A stretch of 64,000 nucleotides of DNA, taken from Psychrobacter sp. NZS113 (GTDB lineage: Bacteria; Pseudomonadota; Gammaproteobacteria; Pseudomonadales; Moraxellaceae). Shown here piece after piece: positions 1-10,219 of the stretch. The position numbers and the translations under genes are program-made. The DNA is taken from contig NZ_JADYWL010000007.1 of assembly GCF_015864825.1 (NCBI RefSeq), forward strand, positions 100,331-164,330. The letters run 5' to 3'. The first letter of the stretch is position 1, and each line of letters opens with the position of its first letter. Under the pieces are notes generated by a model. The model saw nothing but the letters and a program-made list of their open reading frames with translations, did no database searches and was not told the DNA's origin.

Positions 1-371
1 TGATCAATTATATTTTGGCTGCGAGTCTCGATGATGGCCTGCAACAGGTTACTCACATCATGCGTGGTTTGGATATATTACCCATGACCACAGCACAAAT
101 CAGCATCATGAATGCTGCTCACTTACCCGCTATCGACCACTGGTATCACTTGCCATTGATATGCAACCCTGATGGGCAAAAACTCTCCAAACAAAACCTT
201 GCACAACCCATTGATACACGAAATCCAAGTCAGTTAATCGCTCATGCACTAAAACTATTACAACAACCCGTCGTTGATAGAGATACCCCTGAAAATATGC
301 TCAAGCAAGCCATTGCGCAATGGGACAATACCCCACTACAGAGCAAGCAACAGTTAAATTTATCTAACTGA
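1..371 (+). CDS. gluQ: Glutamyl-Q tRNA(Asp) synthetase, C-terminal part (partial)
   Basis: The gene is open at the window edge and its start lies upstream. The visible 120 or so residues carry the end of a GluRS-like catalytic domain. [13 protein letters not shown] matches the conserved VVDDxxQGVTHVVRG segment of the GluQ/YadB family, and [11 protein letters not shown] is the degenerate KMSKS loop. The protein stops soon after this loop, so it lacks the anticodon-binding domain of true GluRS, as expected for GluQ. The family attaches glutamate to queuosine at the wobble base of tRNA(Asp). A full-length GltX is encoded separately at 29014, so this copy is the paralogue rather than the essential synthetase. 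Confidence 0.85.
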   Translation, partial: INYILAASLDDGLQQVTHIMRGLDILPMTTAQISIMNAAHLPAIDHWYHLPLICNPDGQKLSKQNLAQPIDTRNPSQLIAHALKLLQQPVVDRDTPENMLKQAIAQWDNTPLQSKQQLNLSN

Positions 372-481
372 TAAAAAGCAGATAACAAAAAGCGCCACTC
401 ATTAGCGACGCTCTTTTAAAGGCAACCAGATACTAGTTATTAAACACCTTGTTATTGAGCATCATGCATAATCATAAAATG

Positions 482-1678
482 CTAATAATAACGACACTGG
501 CTTTTTTCGATCTCAGGGCTTTCTTTATAAATTTTCAGCAATAGCGCAACCATCACTAGGCTAATCAACATAGATGAGCCACCATAACTGAAGAATGGCA
601 TGGTCAAACCTTTGGTTGGAATCGCGCCCATGTTCATCGCTGCATTAATAATCGTCTGGGCAATAAAAACCACACCAATACCAAAGGCCGTATAGCTCAT
701 GCGCATCTGTCGACGTTTTAACGCGTTATAACTGATACGCATCGCACTACCGATAATCAGGGCTTCGAGCACCAACACCATAGTGACCCCAACAAAGCCT
801 AACTCTTCACCCGTAATTGCTAGTAAAAAATCCGTGTGTGCCTCTGGCAAATGCGATAATTTTTGCACGCTCTCACCATAGCCAACACCCGTAAACTGCC
901 CACGACCAAAGGCAATCAAACTACGTGCTAACTGATAATCGGTATCTTGCACATCATCGAACGGATCCATGAACGACATCACACGTACCAATCGATACTG
1001 TGCTGTTGTGACCATCAATACTGCGCCACCAACAGCAGCCGCTGCCAATGCTAAGAAGTGCTTGTAAGGCGCACCAGCGATATAAAATATCGCAAAAATG
1101 GTACCCAAAATCACGACAAAAGAACCAAAATCTGGCTGCGATAAGAGCAGCATGGTAATGAGCGCGACCACTAGCATAATTCGTAAAAAGCCATCCAACC
1201 CATTACGAACTTCGAAAGACCGGCGCACCACAAAGTCAGACACAAAGACAATCATGACTAGCTTGGCAAGCTCTGCTACCTGAAAGTTAAACACACCCAA
1301 ATTCAACCAGCGCTTAGAGCCATTAATAGGCGTACTGAACAAGGTTGCTACTAATAGCACACCCGTAATACCCAATAAAATAAACTGGGTTTCGGTTTTA
1401 TATAGTCTTCGTAAAGACACGCTATAATAAGGAATAGCTGCAATAACCAGACCAATCGTCATATACAACAGTTGGTTGTTAAAAAAGTACAGCTCTGTCA
1501 TACCGCGACTGAGCGCAAAAGGAATAGACGCAGAAGCGACCATTAGTAAACTGAGCACCAGCATACAGCCGACGCTCGATATCAAAACAGCACGTGCTGA
1601 CGGCATAGAAAGAATACCATCAGAGCCAGCGGCTTGTTTTGGTTGGGACGAGGAACGAAAAAAAGAAGGGAGCGCCAT
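482..1678 (-). CDS. ftsW: Peptidoglycan glycosyltransferase FtsW (SEDS family)
   Basis: A 398-residue polytopic membrane protein of normal length for FtsW. Family signatures are clear: HTDFLLAITGEELGF in the middle and NMGAIPTKGLTMPFFSYGGSS near the C-terminus, the SEDS signature. FtsW polymerises septal lipid II together with PBP3 (FtsI) at the divisome. The N-terminal 30 residues are cytoplasmic and Ser/Gln-rich before the first membrane helix. It follows murD on the same strand after a 272-bp gap, which is longer than usual for this pair. RodA is the main alternative, but the murD neighbour favours FtsW. Confidence 0.93.
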   Translation of the reverse strand: MALPSFFRSSSQPKQAAGSDGILSMPSARAVLISSVGCMLVLSLLMVASASIPFALSRGMTELYFFNNQLLYMTIGLVIAAIPYYSVSLRRLYKTETQFILLGITGVLLVATLFSTPINGSKRWLNLGVFNFQVAELAKLVMIVFVSDFVVRRSFEVRNGLDGFLRIMLVVALITMLLLSQPDFGSFVVILGTIFAIFYIAGAPYKHFLALAAAAVGGAVLMVTTAQYRLVRVMSFMDPFDDVQDTDYQLARSLIAFGRGQFTGVGYGESVQKLSHLPEAHTDFLLAITGEELGFVGVTMVLVLEALIIGSAMRISYNALKRRQMRMSYTAFGIGVVFIAQTIINAAMNMGAIPTKGLTMPFFSYGGSSMLISLVMVALLLKIYKESPEIEKSQCRYY

Positions 1679-1905
1679 AATTTTATATACACTAACGAAC
1701 GAAAAACACGGCGTCTATGAAACGCCACCGTTTAAAAAATATGAAGAAGATAATACCAAACAAATCACTTGTCTGGTTATGATTGACAGTAGCAGCAATC
1801 TATAAGCAAAACAATCATTTATAAAGAAAATGCTTTCTGACAATAAACACCAACTAAATAACGTTTTATTATTCTATATTGTTGTTTATTCTCAGAACAA
1901 CTAAT

Positions 1906-1936
1906 TATCAAGCCAGTTAGGTATCAAGCCAATTAG
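1906..1936. repeat. Two tandem 15-16 bp imperfect repeats in the murD-ftsW gap
   Basis: TATCAAGCCAGTTAG is followed at once by TATCAAGCCAATTAG, differing at one base. The pair sits just after the murD stop codon. It probably arose by slippage; no function is evident. Confidence 0.5.
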
Positions 1937-1950
1937 CATTTATGCTAGTT

Positions 1951-3366
1951 TCATTGCACACATTCTAGCTGGCTGACCAATTGACTAAAATGCTCACCGC
2001 GAGCAGCGTAGCCCCTATACTGATCAAAGCTGGCACAAGCAGGAGACAGTAGCACCGCTTGTACTTGCGATAGGCTGCTTGATGTCACCTGCTGAATCGT
2101 AGCAAAAGCTTTTTCTAGCGTTTGGCACTGATGTAATGCCACATCAGCACTAATCTTCGCTGCACGCAAATGTTGCTCAATCAGCTGAGCATCTTCACCG
2201 ATAAACAGCACTTGACTGACATATTGATTGATGAACGGCGTCAGTTCGCCAAACGCTTGGCCTTTACCCTGTCCACCTAAAATCAATAATAGCTTGCCGT
2301 CTTTTGGCGCATAGACCGCACCTAGCCCTTCGATTGCGGCCATGGTCGAGCCAATATTGGTGCCTTTTGAATCATTAAAATAATCAATGTCGGCAGCATG
2401 AGCGACATATTCACAGCGATGCTCAAGTCCAGTGAAGTGCTGTAACGTGTCTAGCATACTATCAAGTGGTAAACCTGCGAGCTCGCCTAAGGCTAAGGCT
2501 GCCTGTGCATTGAGCAAATTATGACGACCTTTAATCAACAGTTTGTCTGCCGACAGTAGCAATTCTGTACCACGAGCAAGATAAATTTGACCTTCAGGAT
2601 CAATGATAAGACCATACTGGCCTTTATCAGGAGCATGAATACCTGTGCTCACTCTGGTTAAATTATCAGCGACTAGCGGGCGCGTCAGTGCGTCTTCACG
2701 ATTAATAACGATGGACTTAGCACCCTGAAAAACACGGTGCTTGGCTTGATGATAACCCAACATATCGCCATGACGGTCTAAATGGTCAGGTGACATATTG
2801 AGAACTGTCGCCACCTGCGCACCCAAATTGGTGACGGTCTCTAGCTGAAAACTGGATAATTCCAGTACAGCCAATGCCATTTCAGGATTATCAAGTAGCG
2901 TGAGCGCTGGCACACCAATATTGCCACCGACACCAACATTAACACCAGCATCTGTAGCCATTTGACCGACCAACGTGGTCACGGTACTTTTAGCATTAGA
3001 GCCTGTAATAGCCACGATCGGCACCGTACAGGCTTCGCAGAATAGCTGAATATCACTGACCACTGGAATGTGAGCTTGCCGTGCAGCAGCAACAGCTTCG
3101 GTAGCCAAAGAGATACCAGGGCTGATAATGATACGTGCTGCTTGCTGCAACAGCTCGGCATCGATTGCACCGAACTGACGGATATCAACTTCAGCTGGTA
3201 ATTGATCCGCTAATTTAGGTGCTTCTTGTGCATCAGTAACTGCTACCTGATAGCCTTGCTTGGCCAGATAGCGCGCAACGGATAGACCAGATTGCCCCAA
3301 GCCGACCACGACCTGTAGACCACTACCTTTATGAAGTAAGGCATCTGTTGCAATGTTGGTGGTCAT
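1951..3366 (-). CDS. murD: UDP-N-acetylmuramoylalanine--D-glutamate ligase MurD
   Basis: A 471-residue Mur ligase that adds D-glutamate to UDP-MurNAc-L-Ala in the cytoplasm. An N-terminal Rossmann segment (VVGLGQSGLSVARYL, about residues 20-34) binds the UDP moiety. The ATP loop is GSNAKSTVTTL near residue 120, with Ala in place of the second Gly of GxNGKST, a variant I also associate with pseudomonad MurD. NMSPDHLDRHGDM and NDSKGTN are further MurD signatures. In most gammaproteobacteria murD directly follows mraY; here mraY is about 17 kb away, so this gene needs its own promoter in the region 3367-4027. Confidence 0.95.
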   Translation of the reverse strand: MTTNIATDALLHKGSGLQVVVGLGQSGLSVARYLAKQGYQVAVTDAQEAPKLADQLPAEVDIRQFGAIDAELLQQAARIIISPGISLATEAVAAARQAHIPVVSDIQLFCEACTVPIVAITGSNAKSTVTTLVGQMATDAGVNVGVGGNIGVPALTLLDNPEMALAVLELSSFQLETVTNLGAQVATVLNMSPDHLDRHGDMLGYHQAKHRVFQGAKSIVINREDALTRPLVADNLTRVSTGIHAPDKGQYGLIIDPEGQIYLARGTELLLSADKLLIKGRHNLLNAQAALALGELAGLPLDSMLDTLQHFTGLEHRCEYVAHAADIDYFNDSKGTNIGSTMAAIEGLGAVYAPKDGKLLLILGGQGKGQAFGELTPFINQYVSQVLFIGEDAQLIEQHLRAAKISADVALHQCQTLEKAFATIQQVTSSSLSQVQAVLLSPACASFDQYRGYAARGEHFSQLVSQLECVQ

Positions 3367-4027
3367 ATATATTCCTTCTATTTTACGAGCAAAACGGCAT
3401 CAAGCAGACCTAATCTGTAAAGAGTCCAAACAATGCCTTCAAGATGAGAAGCATCATAACGGTATCGTTCAGATTTCGGTACTGGTTTTTTATGACTTTA
3501 TGCTATTATGCGCCTGTTTTTATATTAAGTGGCTAGTGCTATAATAGTCGCCCTGAGCTATGAATGGTTGGGTATTCCCCCAAGCATTTTAGTTTAGCAT
3601 GTTGCCACAGTTAACGCGCTATTCGCGTGTGATTGTCACTTATCTTTAACAGAGATTAGTGTTGCGGTCATGCTCTATCAAGCGACAATGTTTGTTTGAC
3701 AGATTATTTACCACCCTCTACCGCACAAAGTCATTACTGACTCTATTCATTATTGTAGGTGCTATTTTACGCAACCTATTTTAAACAATATTTTTTAGGT
3801 AATCTCACTGAATTTATCATCGTATTAGTGATTGGTGAGCGTATTAGTGATACCAATCATAAATCAGTAGACATACTTATTATCGACCTTTAATAATTCA
3901 ATGCCACCACATGATGCAATGCGTGTCGTGGTAAAAGAAAGATGGATAGCTACTTTTGTAGCGACGCGATCATTTTATTAATGAGTAATGATTACTTTTT
4001 TTGCCTCTAACCCTATGCAGTTTACTT
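3367..4027. other. Intergenic region between divergent murD and sulP
   Basis: About 660 bp without a credible gene. It should hold promoters for murD (minus) and the sulP-usp pair (plus). A TATAAT box is visible at 3540-3545 without a good -35. A short direct repeat GTATTAGTGAT occurs twice near 3823 and 3841. No RNA gene or mobile element was recognised. Confidence 0.4.
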
Positions 4028-5527
4028 ATGACATCTTTTATTGATAACTTACGTGACGAGTGGTTTTCCAACGTTCGCGGTGACGTCTTATCAGGTTTGG
4101 TCGTCGCACTGGCACTGATTCCTGAAGCTATTGCTTTTTCTATTATCGCGGGTGTTGACCCAAAAGTCGGCTTATATGCCTCATTTTGTATCGCTGTCGT
4201 GATTAGTTTCGTTGGTGGTCGTCCGGGTATGATTTCGGCGGCGACAGGAGCCATGGCCCTAGTGATGGTTGATTTAGTCGCCGATCATGGTTTGCAATAC
4301 TTACTGGCCGCTACCTTATTATGTGGTGGTATTCAGGTTGTGATGGGCTTATTAAAGCTAGGCAACTTGATGCGCTTTGTCTCTCGTTCAGTAGTCATTG
4401 GCTTCGTCAATGCACTGGCTATATTGATATTTGCAGCTCAGATTCCTGAGCTTAATCCCATGACTGAACGCGTTGGCATGACTGTTTATATCATGACGGC
4501 GGCCGGCTTAGCGATTATTTACCTGTTTCCGCTTATCCCTAAGATTGGGCGTGTGATTCCCTCACCACTTATTTGTATCGTTGGCTTAACGGCTGTTGCG
4601 ATGTATATGAATCTCGATATTCGTAACGTCGGCAGTATGGGCGATTTACCAGACTCATTACCGATGTTTTTATTACCTGACATTCCATTGAATCTACAAA
4701 CCCTACTGATTATTGCGCCTTACTCTATCGCGCTAGCCATTGTCGGTTTATTAGAATCTATGATGACAGCGACTATCGTTGATGAATTGACTGATACGCC
4801 AAGTGATAAGAATAAAGAATGCCGTGGTCAAGGTATTGCCAACGTTGTATCTGGTTTCTTTGGTGGCATGGCAGGCTGTGCGATGATTGGTCAGTCGATG
4901 ATTAACGTCAAATCTGGCGGGCGCACGCGTTTGTCTACTTTGATGGCAGGTGTTGTCCTACTCATCATGGTTGTATTCTTAAGTGAATGGGTCAGCCAAA
5001 TTCCGATGGCGGCATTGGTTGCTGTCATGATTATGGTGTCTATTGGGACGTTTAATTGGCAGTCTATTCGCGAGTTTAAAACGCATCCAATGTCATTTAA
5101 CATTGTCATGCTAGCGACTGTTTTGACGACGGTATTTACGCATAACTTAGCGTATGGTGTGGGCGTGGGTGTTCTACTATCTGCTCTAGCATTTGCCAAT
5201 AAGATTGGTCAGTTCTTAACCATCTTTAGTGAGTATGATGATAGCAGCAACACTCGCTATTATTATGTGCAAGGGCAAGTATTCTTTGCATCTACCACAC
5301 AATTCTTAGGTAGCTTCGATACAAAAGAAGCACTAGATAGCATTGAAATCGATGTCAGCCAAGCACATTTCTGGGACGTCAGTGCCGTAGATACCTTGGA
5401 CAAGTTGGTCATGCGCTTGCAACGTGAAGGTATTGATGTCAAAGTGGTTGGACTCAACAATGCAAGTCGAACACTGATTGATCGCTTCTCTGTCCATGAT
5501 CGCCGAGATATTGGCCTATTGGATTAA
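4028..5527 (+). CDS. SulP-family anion transporter with C-terminal STAS domain
   Basis: About 499 residues with many hydrophobic helices and a cytoplasmic STAS domain over roughly the last 110 residues (from about 390, [14 protein letters not shown] onward). The SulP signature is in the first helices ([31 protein letters not shown]). The family carries sulfate, bicarbonate or other anions across the inner membrane by Na+ or H+ symport; the substrate cannot be read from sequence. The ATG at 4028 was chosen over a TTG at 4001 because the SulP N-terminus begins there, although neither start has a strong Shine-Dalgarno. It is followed by a universal stress protein gene, a recurrent pairing for this SulP subgroup that suggests coupled stress or bicarbonate physiology. 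Confidence 0.88.
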   Translation: MTSFIDNLRDEWFSNVRGDVLSGLVVALALIPEAIAFSIIAGVDPKVGLYASFCIAVVISFVGGRPGMISAATGAMALVMVDLVADHGLQYLLAATLLCGGIQVVMGLLKLGNLMRFVSRSVVIGFVNALAILIFAAQIPELNPMTERVGMTVYIMTAAGLAIIYLFPLIPKIGRVIPSPLICIVGLTAVAMYMNLDIRNVGSMGDLPDSLPMFLLPDIPLNLQTLLIIAPYSIALAIVGLLESMMTATIVDELTDTPSDKNKECRGQGIANVVSGFFGGMAGCAMIGQSMINVKSGGRTRLSTLMAGVVLLIMVVFLSEWVSQIPMAALVAVMIMVSIGTFNWQSIREFKTHPMSFNIVMLATVLTTVFTHNLAYGVGVGVLLSALAFANKIGQFLTIFSEYDDSSNTRYYYVQGQVFFASTTQFLGSFDTKEALDSIEIDVSQAHFWDVSAVDTLDKLVMRLQREGIDVKVVGLNNASRTLIDRFSVHDRRDIGLLD

Positions 5528-5605
5528 GCAAAGCTGCGTCTGCATGCTAAATGCTGGCGTTACTTGATAGCGTATAAATAGACAATTGAATAAATAGTTT
5601 AATAC

Positions 5606-5671
5606 ACAGCTGCAGTGGTTGAGAGGATTGGGTATCAGCATTACCGTCCAATTCTTGAACCAAGCAGCTGT
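5606..5671 (+). terminator. Long imperfect hairpin between sulP and usp (terminator or attenuator)
   Basis: ACAGCTGC at 5606 pairs with GCAGCTGT ending at 5671. Inside it TGGTT pairs with AACCA, GGATTGG with CCAATTC, and GTA with TAC, giving over 20 base pairs with small bulges. ATTTTTATT follows directly. It could terminate sulP transcripts partially or act as a stabilising or processing element for the downstream usp message. Confidence 0.6.
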
Positions 5672-5702
5672 ATTTTTATTATTAGAATGATGTGGTGGTC
5701 TT

Positions 5703-6557
5703 ATGAGTAATTTAAAACCAGATAGCGTAATCGCCTGCTTGGACTGCCCTGATCATGTGCAAGCAGTGTTAGAGGCCAGCATGTGGGCCTCGACTCGCCT
5801 ACAAGCGCCTATCGGACTGTTGCACTCTGTACCGAGCTTACAACAAAAAGCAGCGGTGAATTATTCTGGCTGTTTGAACATCGATGATGAAAACATGCTG
5901 CTCGAGCAATTCACAACCAAAGAGCATTTGAGTAATTGTGAGCTAAAGTCGCAAGGCAAGCTATTGCTACATCAAGCCACAACCTATTGTGAGCAGCAGC
6001 GCAAAAAGCTGAAGACATATACCTTGCATCGGCACGAAAACCTCAATGAAAGTATCGATTATGTCGATGATAAGGCGCAACTCATCATCATAGGCCATAA
6101 TGTTACCTGCAAAGCAACATTGAGCCAGCTGGTTAGAGTCAGTCACTGCCCCATTTTGGTGACTCATGCACCATTTTTGCCCCCTACGACTGCGCTATTT
6201 GCGTTTGATAACAGTCCAACGTCGCATAAATTGCTCAATTGGCTCTGCAAAACATCGCTTGTACGTGCATTAACTGTGCATATTGTCATGATCGGCAAAG
6301 AAAACTCAGAAAACTGTGATGCCCTACGTGAGGCTTATGCGCGTCTCAAACAAGCAGGTATTAAATCTAAAAAAGCATTGCTAGACTGCCGTGATGTCAC
6401 AGCTGCTCTACATTATTATCAGAATGAAAATGATATCGGACTGCTAATGACAGGTGCCTTTGGTCAATCTCGTATACGTACGCTATTACAAGGTAGCGAT
6501 ACCAAAAAACTCCTAGGCAGTACTAAAACGCCTTATCTTCTATTCCCTAAAGCGTAG
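5703..6557 (+). CDS. Tandem universal stress protein (two Usp domains)
   Basis: A 284-residue soluble protein made of two weakly conserved Usp domains, about residues 5-152 and 160-283. The second ends with GAFGQSRIRTLLQGSD then STKTPYLLF, matching the G-2x-G-9x-G(S/T) nucleotide-binding pattern. The first has LIIIGHN and a degraded equivalent. Two-domain Usp proteins bind ATP or act in stress survival. The position right after a SulP transporter and across a hairpin suggests joint transcription. The function is known only at family level. Confidence 0.82.
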   Translation: MSNLKPDSVIACLDCPDHVQAVLEASMWASTRLQAPIGLLHSVPSLQQKAAVNYSGCLNIDDENMLLEQFTTKEHLSNCELKSQGKLLLHQATTYCEQQRKKLKTYTLHRHENLNESIDYVDDKAQLIIIGHNVTCKATLSQLVRVSHCPILVTHAPFLPPTTALFAFDNSPTSHKLLNWLCKTSLVRALTVHIVMIGKENSENCDALREAYARLKQAGIKSKKALLDCRDVTAALHYYQNENDIGLLMTGAFGQSRIRTLLQGSDTKKLLGSTKTPYLLFPKA

Positions 6558-6937
6558 ACTCAAGCTAGCCTATAGCCCTTTATATGTCTATTATTACCTT
6601 ATTGGATGCAGAGCATGAGTACTAATACCAGGCTCTGCGCCTATCTCTGCTATATATCAACATGCTCTCTAATGCTTTTCCCCAATCTAGCTCTCAATGC
6701 ATTTCTACACATTAAATCAATTTAGCAAATCATCACATGAAATACATGGATAGCCTCCCCAAGCACCTAAAAAGTTGGTTATAATAAAGTTTTCGTTGAT
6801 TTAACGCTAAAGGTTTATACAGGTTATTTATGCCCATAGTGACAGTGCTTACCGTGGTAGCATAGTCATTACTCTTTGCCTTGAATGTGAGTTTTTTGAG
6901 CACAAAGTTCCAATTTTACCTATTCCCCTTGAGTAAA
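6558..6937. other. Upstream region of glnK
   Basis: No gene is seen. GCAGAGC at 6608-6614 and GCTCTGC at 6632-6638 form a small hairpin after usp without a T-run. Around 6846-6862 an interrupted palindrome TGCTTACCGTGGTAGCA resembles an NtrC-type site. It lies about 80 bp upstream of the candidate sigma-54 promoter and is weakly supported. Confidence 0.35.
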
Positions 6938-7376
<439 letters not shown>

Positions 7377-7482
7377 ATTTGAGGCCATATCTATAAGCAT
7401 AGATTTATAGATACAGGCTCTTACAGCATTCTTATCTATCGGTCATACCGATATCTATATTGTAAATTCAAGGGGAATTTAA

Positions 7483-8745
7483 ATGGAAAGTCAAATCTTT
7501 GAGCTCCAGTATGCGCTCGATACGTTTTACTTTTTGATCTGTGGGGCGTTGGTCATGTGGATGGCAGCCGGCTTCACTATGCTCGAGGCCGGACTGGTCC
7601 GATCAAAAAATACGGTCGAAATCTTAACTAAGAATGTCGCGCTATTTGCAACGGCCAGTATCATGTACATGGTATGCGGCTACGCTATTATGTATGGTGG
7701 CGATCTGTTTTTAAGCGGAATTGCAGGCGGTGACACCTTAGTAGAAGACGCATTAGCAGCCTCTGCCGAAAATGGCTTTGGTGGCGACTCCGTCTACTCT
7801 GCAGCCTCAGACTTTTTCTTCCAAGTAGTCTTTGTAGCGACCTGTATGTCAATCGTTTCAGGTGCAGTTGCTGAACGTATGAAACTATGGTCTTTCTTAT
7901 TATTTGCTGTCGTCATGACTGGTGTTATTTATCCACTAGAAGGTAGTTGGACGTGGGGCGGCAATGATGTATTTGGCATGTTCAACTTAGGTGACATGGG
8001 CTTCTCTGATTTTGCAGGTTCTGGTATCGTCCATATGGCAGGTGCTGCAGCTGCATTGGCAGGTGTACTACTGTTAGGTGCACGTAAAGGTAAATATGGT
8101 CCTAATGGCGAGATACGTGCCATTCCAGGTGCTAATCTACCATTAGCAGCACTTGGTACACTAATCTTGTGGATGGGTTGGTTCGGCTTTAACGGCGGTT
8201 CAGTACTCAAGCTTGGCGATATCGCCAGTGCAAACTCAGTTGCGATGGTCTTTTTAAATACTAATGCAGCAGCAGCAGGCGGTGCAATTGGTGCTTTAAT
8301 AATAGCACGCATCATCTTTGGCAAAGCTGACTTAACGATGCTCTTAAATGGTGCACTTGCAGGGCTAGTCGCTATCACAGCAGAACCCTCTACTCCATCT
8401 GCATTACAAGCCACATTGTTTGGTGTAATCGCTGGCGTTATCGTTGTGCTATCTATCTTAGCATTAGATAAAATAAAAATAGATGATCCAGTCGGTGCTA
8501 TCTCAGTTCATGGCGTAGTTGGTCTGTTTGGTCTGCTTATTGTACCAATTACCAATCCAGCGGCATCGTTCGTCGGTCAGATTGCTGGTGCGGCTACCAT
8601 CTTTGTTTGGGTATTCGTTGCTAGCTTAATCGCTTGGGCAATTATTAAAGCAGTTATCGGCCTACGTATCTCTGAAGAAGATGAGTATGAAGGTGCAGAT
8701 ATAGCAGAATGTGGTATGGAAGCTTATCCTGAGTTCGTGAGATAA
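7483..8745 (+). CDS. amtB: Ammonium transporter AmtB
   Basis: A 420-residue Amt/Mep/Rh channel of the inner membrane that conducts ammonium. Eleven hydrophobic segments are expected. The family motifs are present: FTMLEAGLVRSKN near the N-terminus, the histidine helices GIVHMAGAAAAL and ISVHGVVGLFG, and WFGFNGGS. The start has AAGGGG just upstream. It is cotranscribed with glnK after a 106-bp gap and ends at a strong terminator. The last 115 bp of the gene plus its terminator are repeated about 370 bp downstream, so a second amtB-like gene or a segmental duplication once existed here. Confidence 0.96.
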   Translation: MESQIFELQYALDTFYFLICGALVMWMAAGFTMLEAGLVRSKNTVEILTKNVALFATASIMYMVCGYAIMYGGDLFLSGIAGGDTLVEDALAASAENGFGGDSVYSAASDFFFQVVFVATCMSIVSGAVAERMKLWSFLLFAVVMTGVIYPLEGSWTWGGNDVFGMFNLGDMGFSDFAGSGIVHMAGAAAALAGVLLLGARKGKYGPNGEIRAIPGANLPLAALGTLILWMGWFGFNGGSVLKLGDIASANSVAMVFLNTNAAAAGGAIGALIIARIIFGKADLTMLLNGALAGLVAITAEPSTPSALQATLFGVIAGVIVVLSILALDKIKIDDPVGAISVHGVVGLFGLLIVPITNPAASFVGQIAGAATIFVWVFVASLIAWAIIKAVIGLRISEEDEYEGADIAECGMEAYPEFVR

Positions 8746-8780
8746 ATACTTTGAAATCATACTAAAATATAAGCCCTAAA

Positions 8781-8818
8781 AATCCCGCGATACCTTTTGG
8801 TAGAGCGGGATTTTTTTG
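8781..8818 (+). terminator. Rho-independent terminator of amtB
   Basis: AATCCCGC and GCGGGATT form the stem with an inner TACC/GGTA pairing, followed by a run of T. The same terminator is present again at 9151-9188. Confidence 0.9.
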
Positions 8819-8826
8819 ATCAAAAT

Positions 8827-9000
8827 TAGGGTGTGTCCTCATTTCAAAAATGATGGTAAAAATGAGATAAGTTGCAGTCAAACGAGGAAAATAGTGCAGG
8901 TAATATCGAGATATTAGTTAACTATTTGACGCTGTTTGGCAAGATTTAACCATTTTTAACCCATTTAGATTACCATCGATTGAATTGAGGACATGCCCTA
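8827..9000. mobile_element. MITE-like element with about 30-bp terminal inverted repeats
   Basis: The left end TAGGGTGTGTCCTCATTTCAA and the right end, read on the other strand as TAGGGCATGTCCTCAATTCA, are imperfect inverted repeats. A second matching block GATGGTAA lies slightly inward on each side. The element is 174 bp, encodes nothing and is bounded by TA, which suggests mobilisation by an IS630/Tc1-type transposase in trans. It sits exactly at the junction of the duplicated amtB 3' end. Confidence 0.7.
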
Positions 9001-9002
9001 GT

Positions 9003-9116
9003 ATCGTTTGGGCAATTATTAAAGCCGTTATTGACCTACGTCTCTCTGAAGATGAGTACGAAGGTGCAGATATAGCAGAATGTGGTATGGGAGCTTATCC
9101 CTAGTTCGTGAGATAA
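9003..9116 (+). pseudogene. Duplicated remnant of the amtB 3' end
   Basis: This stretch, and on through 9197, repeats 8629-8826 with roughly 90 percent identity, including the terminator. It encodes the AmtB C-terminus but has a 3-bp in-frame deletion and a TAG stop (9102-9104) replacing the last Glu codon. It has no start and abuts the MITE, so it is not expressed as a protein. It could be the last piece of a tandem amtB paralogue or a duplication mediated by the MITE. Confidence 0.85.
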
Positions 9117-9150
9117 ATACTTTGAAATCATACTAAAACATAGGCATTAA

Positions 9151-9188
9151 AAATCCCGCGATACCTTTCGGTAGAGCGGGATTTTTTT
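9151..9188 (+). terminator. Second copy of the amtB terminator
   Basis: Same stem as 8781-8818 (AAATCCCGC / GCGGGATTT with T-run) with one loop change. It lies at the end of the duplicated segment and may now also serve the convergent gene at 9228. Confidence 0.85.
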
Positions 9189-9227
9189 GATCAAAATGAA
9201 CATCGATAAAAGAAAAACTATATTAGA

Positions 9228-9611
9228 TTACTTCTTTTTCCATGTTTGACTGCGAGAAAATGGACCGATATAACCTTTTAGGTTTAGGGTGCTACCATTT
9301 AGGCTGGCAGTCATACGATAATCTTTACCCTTCTCAGGATCCGTAATCGTACCACCGCTATATTTACCACCACCGTCAGCTTTTAGACCTTTGATGACTT
9401 TCATACCAACGTGCTTTTTACCTGTTGCTGAGTTAGTAGCGATAAGTGTCCCAGTTAGCACACCATTTGACTCAGTGATTTTTACTGTGCCTTTTGGTTT
9501 ACCTTCATCAAATGTCTGCCAAGTTGTATTGGCGAGCGGATCAGCGGCAAATGCCATAGTGGCTAGACTGATACCTGCAACTGCTAAAGCGGTTTTTGTA
9601 AATAATTTCAT
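9228..9611 (-). CDS. Secreted DUF2147-family protein
   Basis: A 127-residue protein with a classical signal peptide (MKLFTKTALAVAGISLATMAFA). The mature part has the DUF2147 pattern: a W near the start (TTWQTFDEGKPKGTVKI), a central GMKVIKGL, a GGTITDPEKGKDY segment and a closing RSQTWKK. It is probably a small periplasmic beta-barrel. The family has no established biochemical role. The ATG at 9611 has GGGAG 8 bp upstream; an in-frame extension to 9632 would spoil the signal peptide. Single gene, convergent with amtB. Confidence 0.82.
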   Translation of the reverse strand: MKLFTKTALAVAGISLATMAFAADPLANTTWQTFDEGKPKGTVKITESNGVLTGTLIATNSATGKKHVGMKVIKGLKADGGGKYSGGTITDPEKGKDYRMTASLNGSTLNLKGYIGPFSRSQTWKKK

Positions 9612-9869
9612 AAATTGACTCCCTTCATACAATGATTACTCGAAACATTATGTTTCTGATATTCCATGCTTATCCGTTGCTAGAATACTTTCTTACAAGC
9701 TTGACGATCTCATACTAATTGAAAGCCGATTACTACCATTGCTTATCAGCCTCTTCAAAGCTTTGAGTGATATAAGCAATGTCTTAATTCATTATAAGCA
9801 ATTTTCGGACTTTGCCTAGTAGTTTTTTACACTTTATTATTTCTGTAAAAACAAAACTATATCAAAGAG

Positions 9870-10145
9870 TTATAGAAAAGGATTATCTATATCTTTGCCC
9901 AATTGGTCATCCTTTTCTTTTGACTTACCTTCATTCTTACTATAGGTGTCATCAACTTCAAAAGCTTGGATAATTTTAGTGGTTAGTGCATGTAGCTGCT
10001 GGGCTTGCTCATATCCAGATGCATCTAAAGTCAGATCAAGATCGCCATAAATAATGATTTTGTCTTCTTGATTTTCAATGACAAGCTCACCTATCTGCAT
10101 ACTTTGGTGGTTATTGGCAAAAGGTTCAATCATTTGGTCATCCAT
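9870..10145 (-). CDS. Small hypothetical protein
   Basis: A 91-residue acidic protein that I do not recognise. It has no signal peptide or membrane segment. The middle (GELVIENQEDKIIIYGDLDLTLD) alternates as beta strands, followed by a helix (AQQLHALTTKIIQAF) and a charged tail rich in Lys, Asp and Glu. The start is uncertain: AGG directly abuts the first ATG, so the ATG four codons later could be used. It may be shared with the nuclease gene at 10220 only by proximity. Confidence 0.55.
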   Translation of the reverse strand: MDDQMIEPFANNHQSMQIGELVIENQEDKIIIYGDLDLTLDASGYEQAQQLHALTTKIIQAFEVDDTYSKNEGKSKEKDDQLGKDIDNPFL

Positions 10146-10219
10146 CCTATTAATAACATCTTATATTATTTCCAAATATCATTACTTTCAATTATATGCC
10201 TATTTTTACATATAAATCT

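Noticed and set aside
7929..8414. 161-codon minus-strand frame inside amtB
   Set aside because: Antisense shadow of a highly conserved gene, without start signals.
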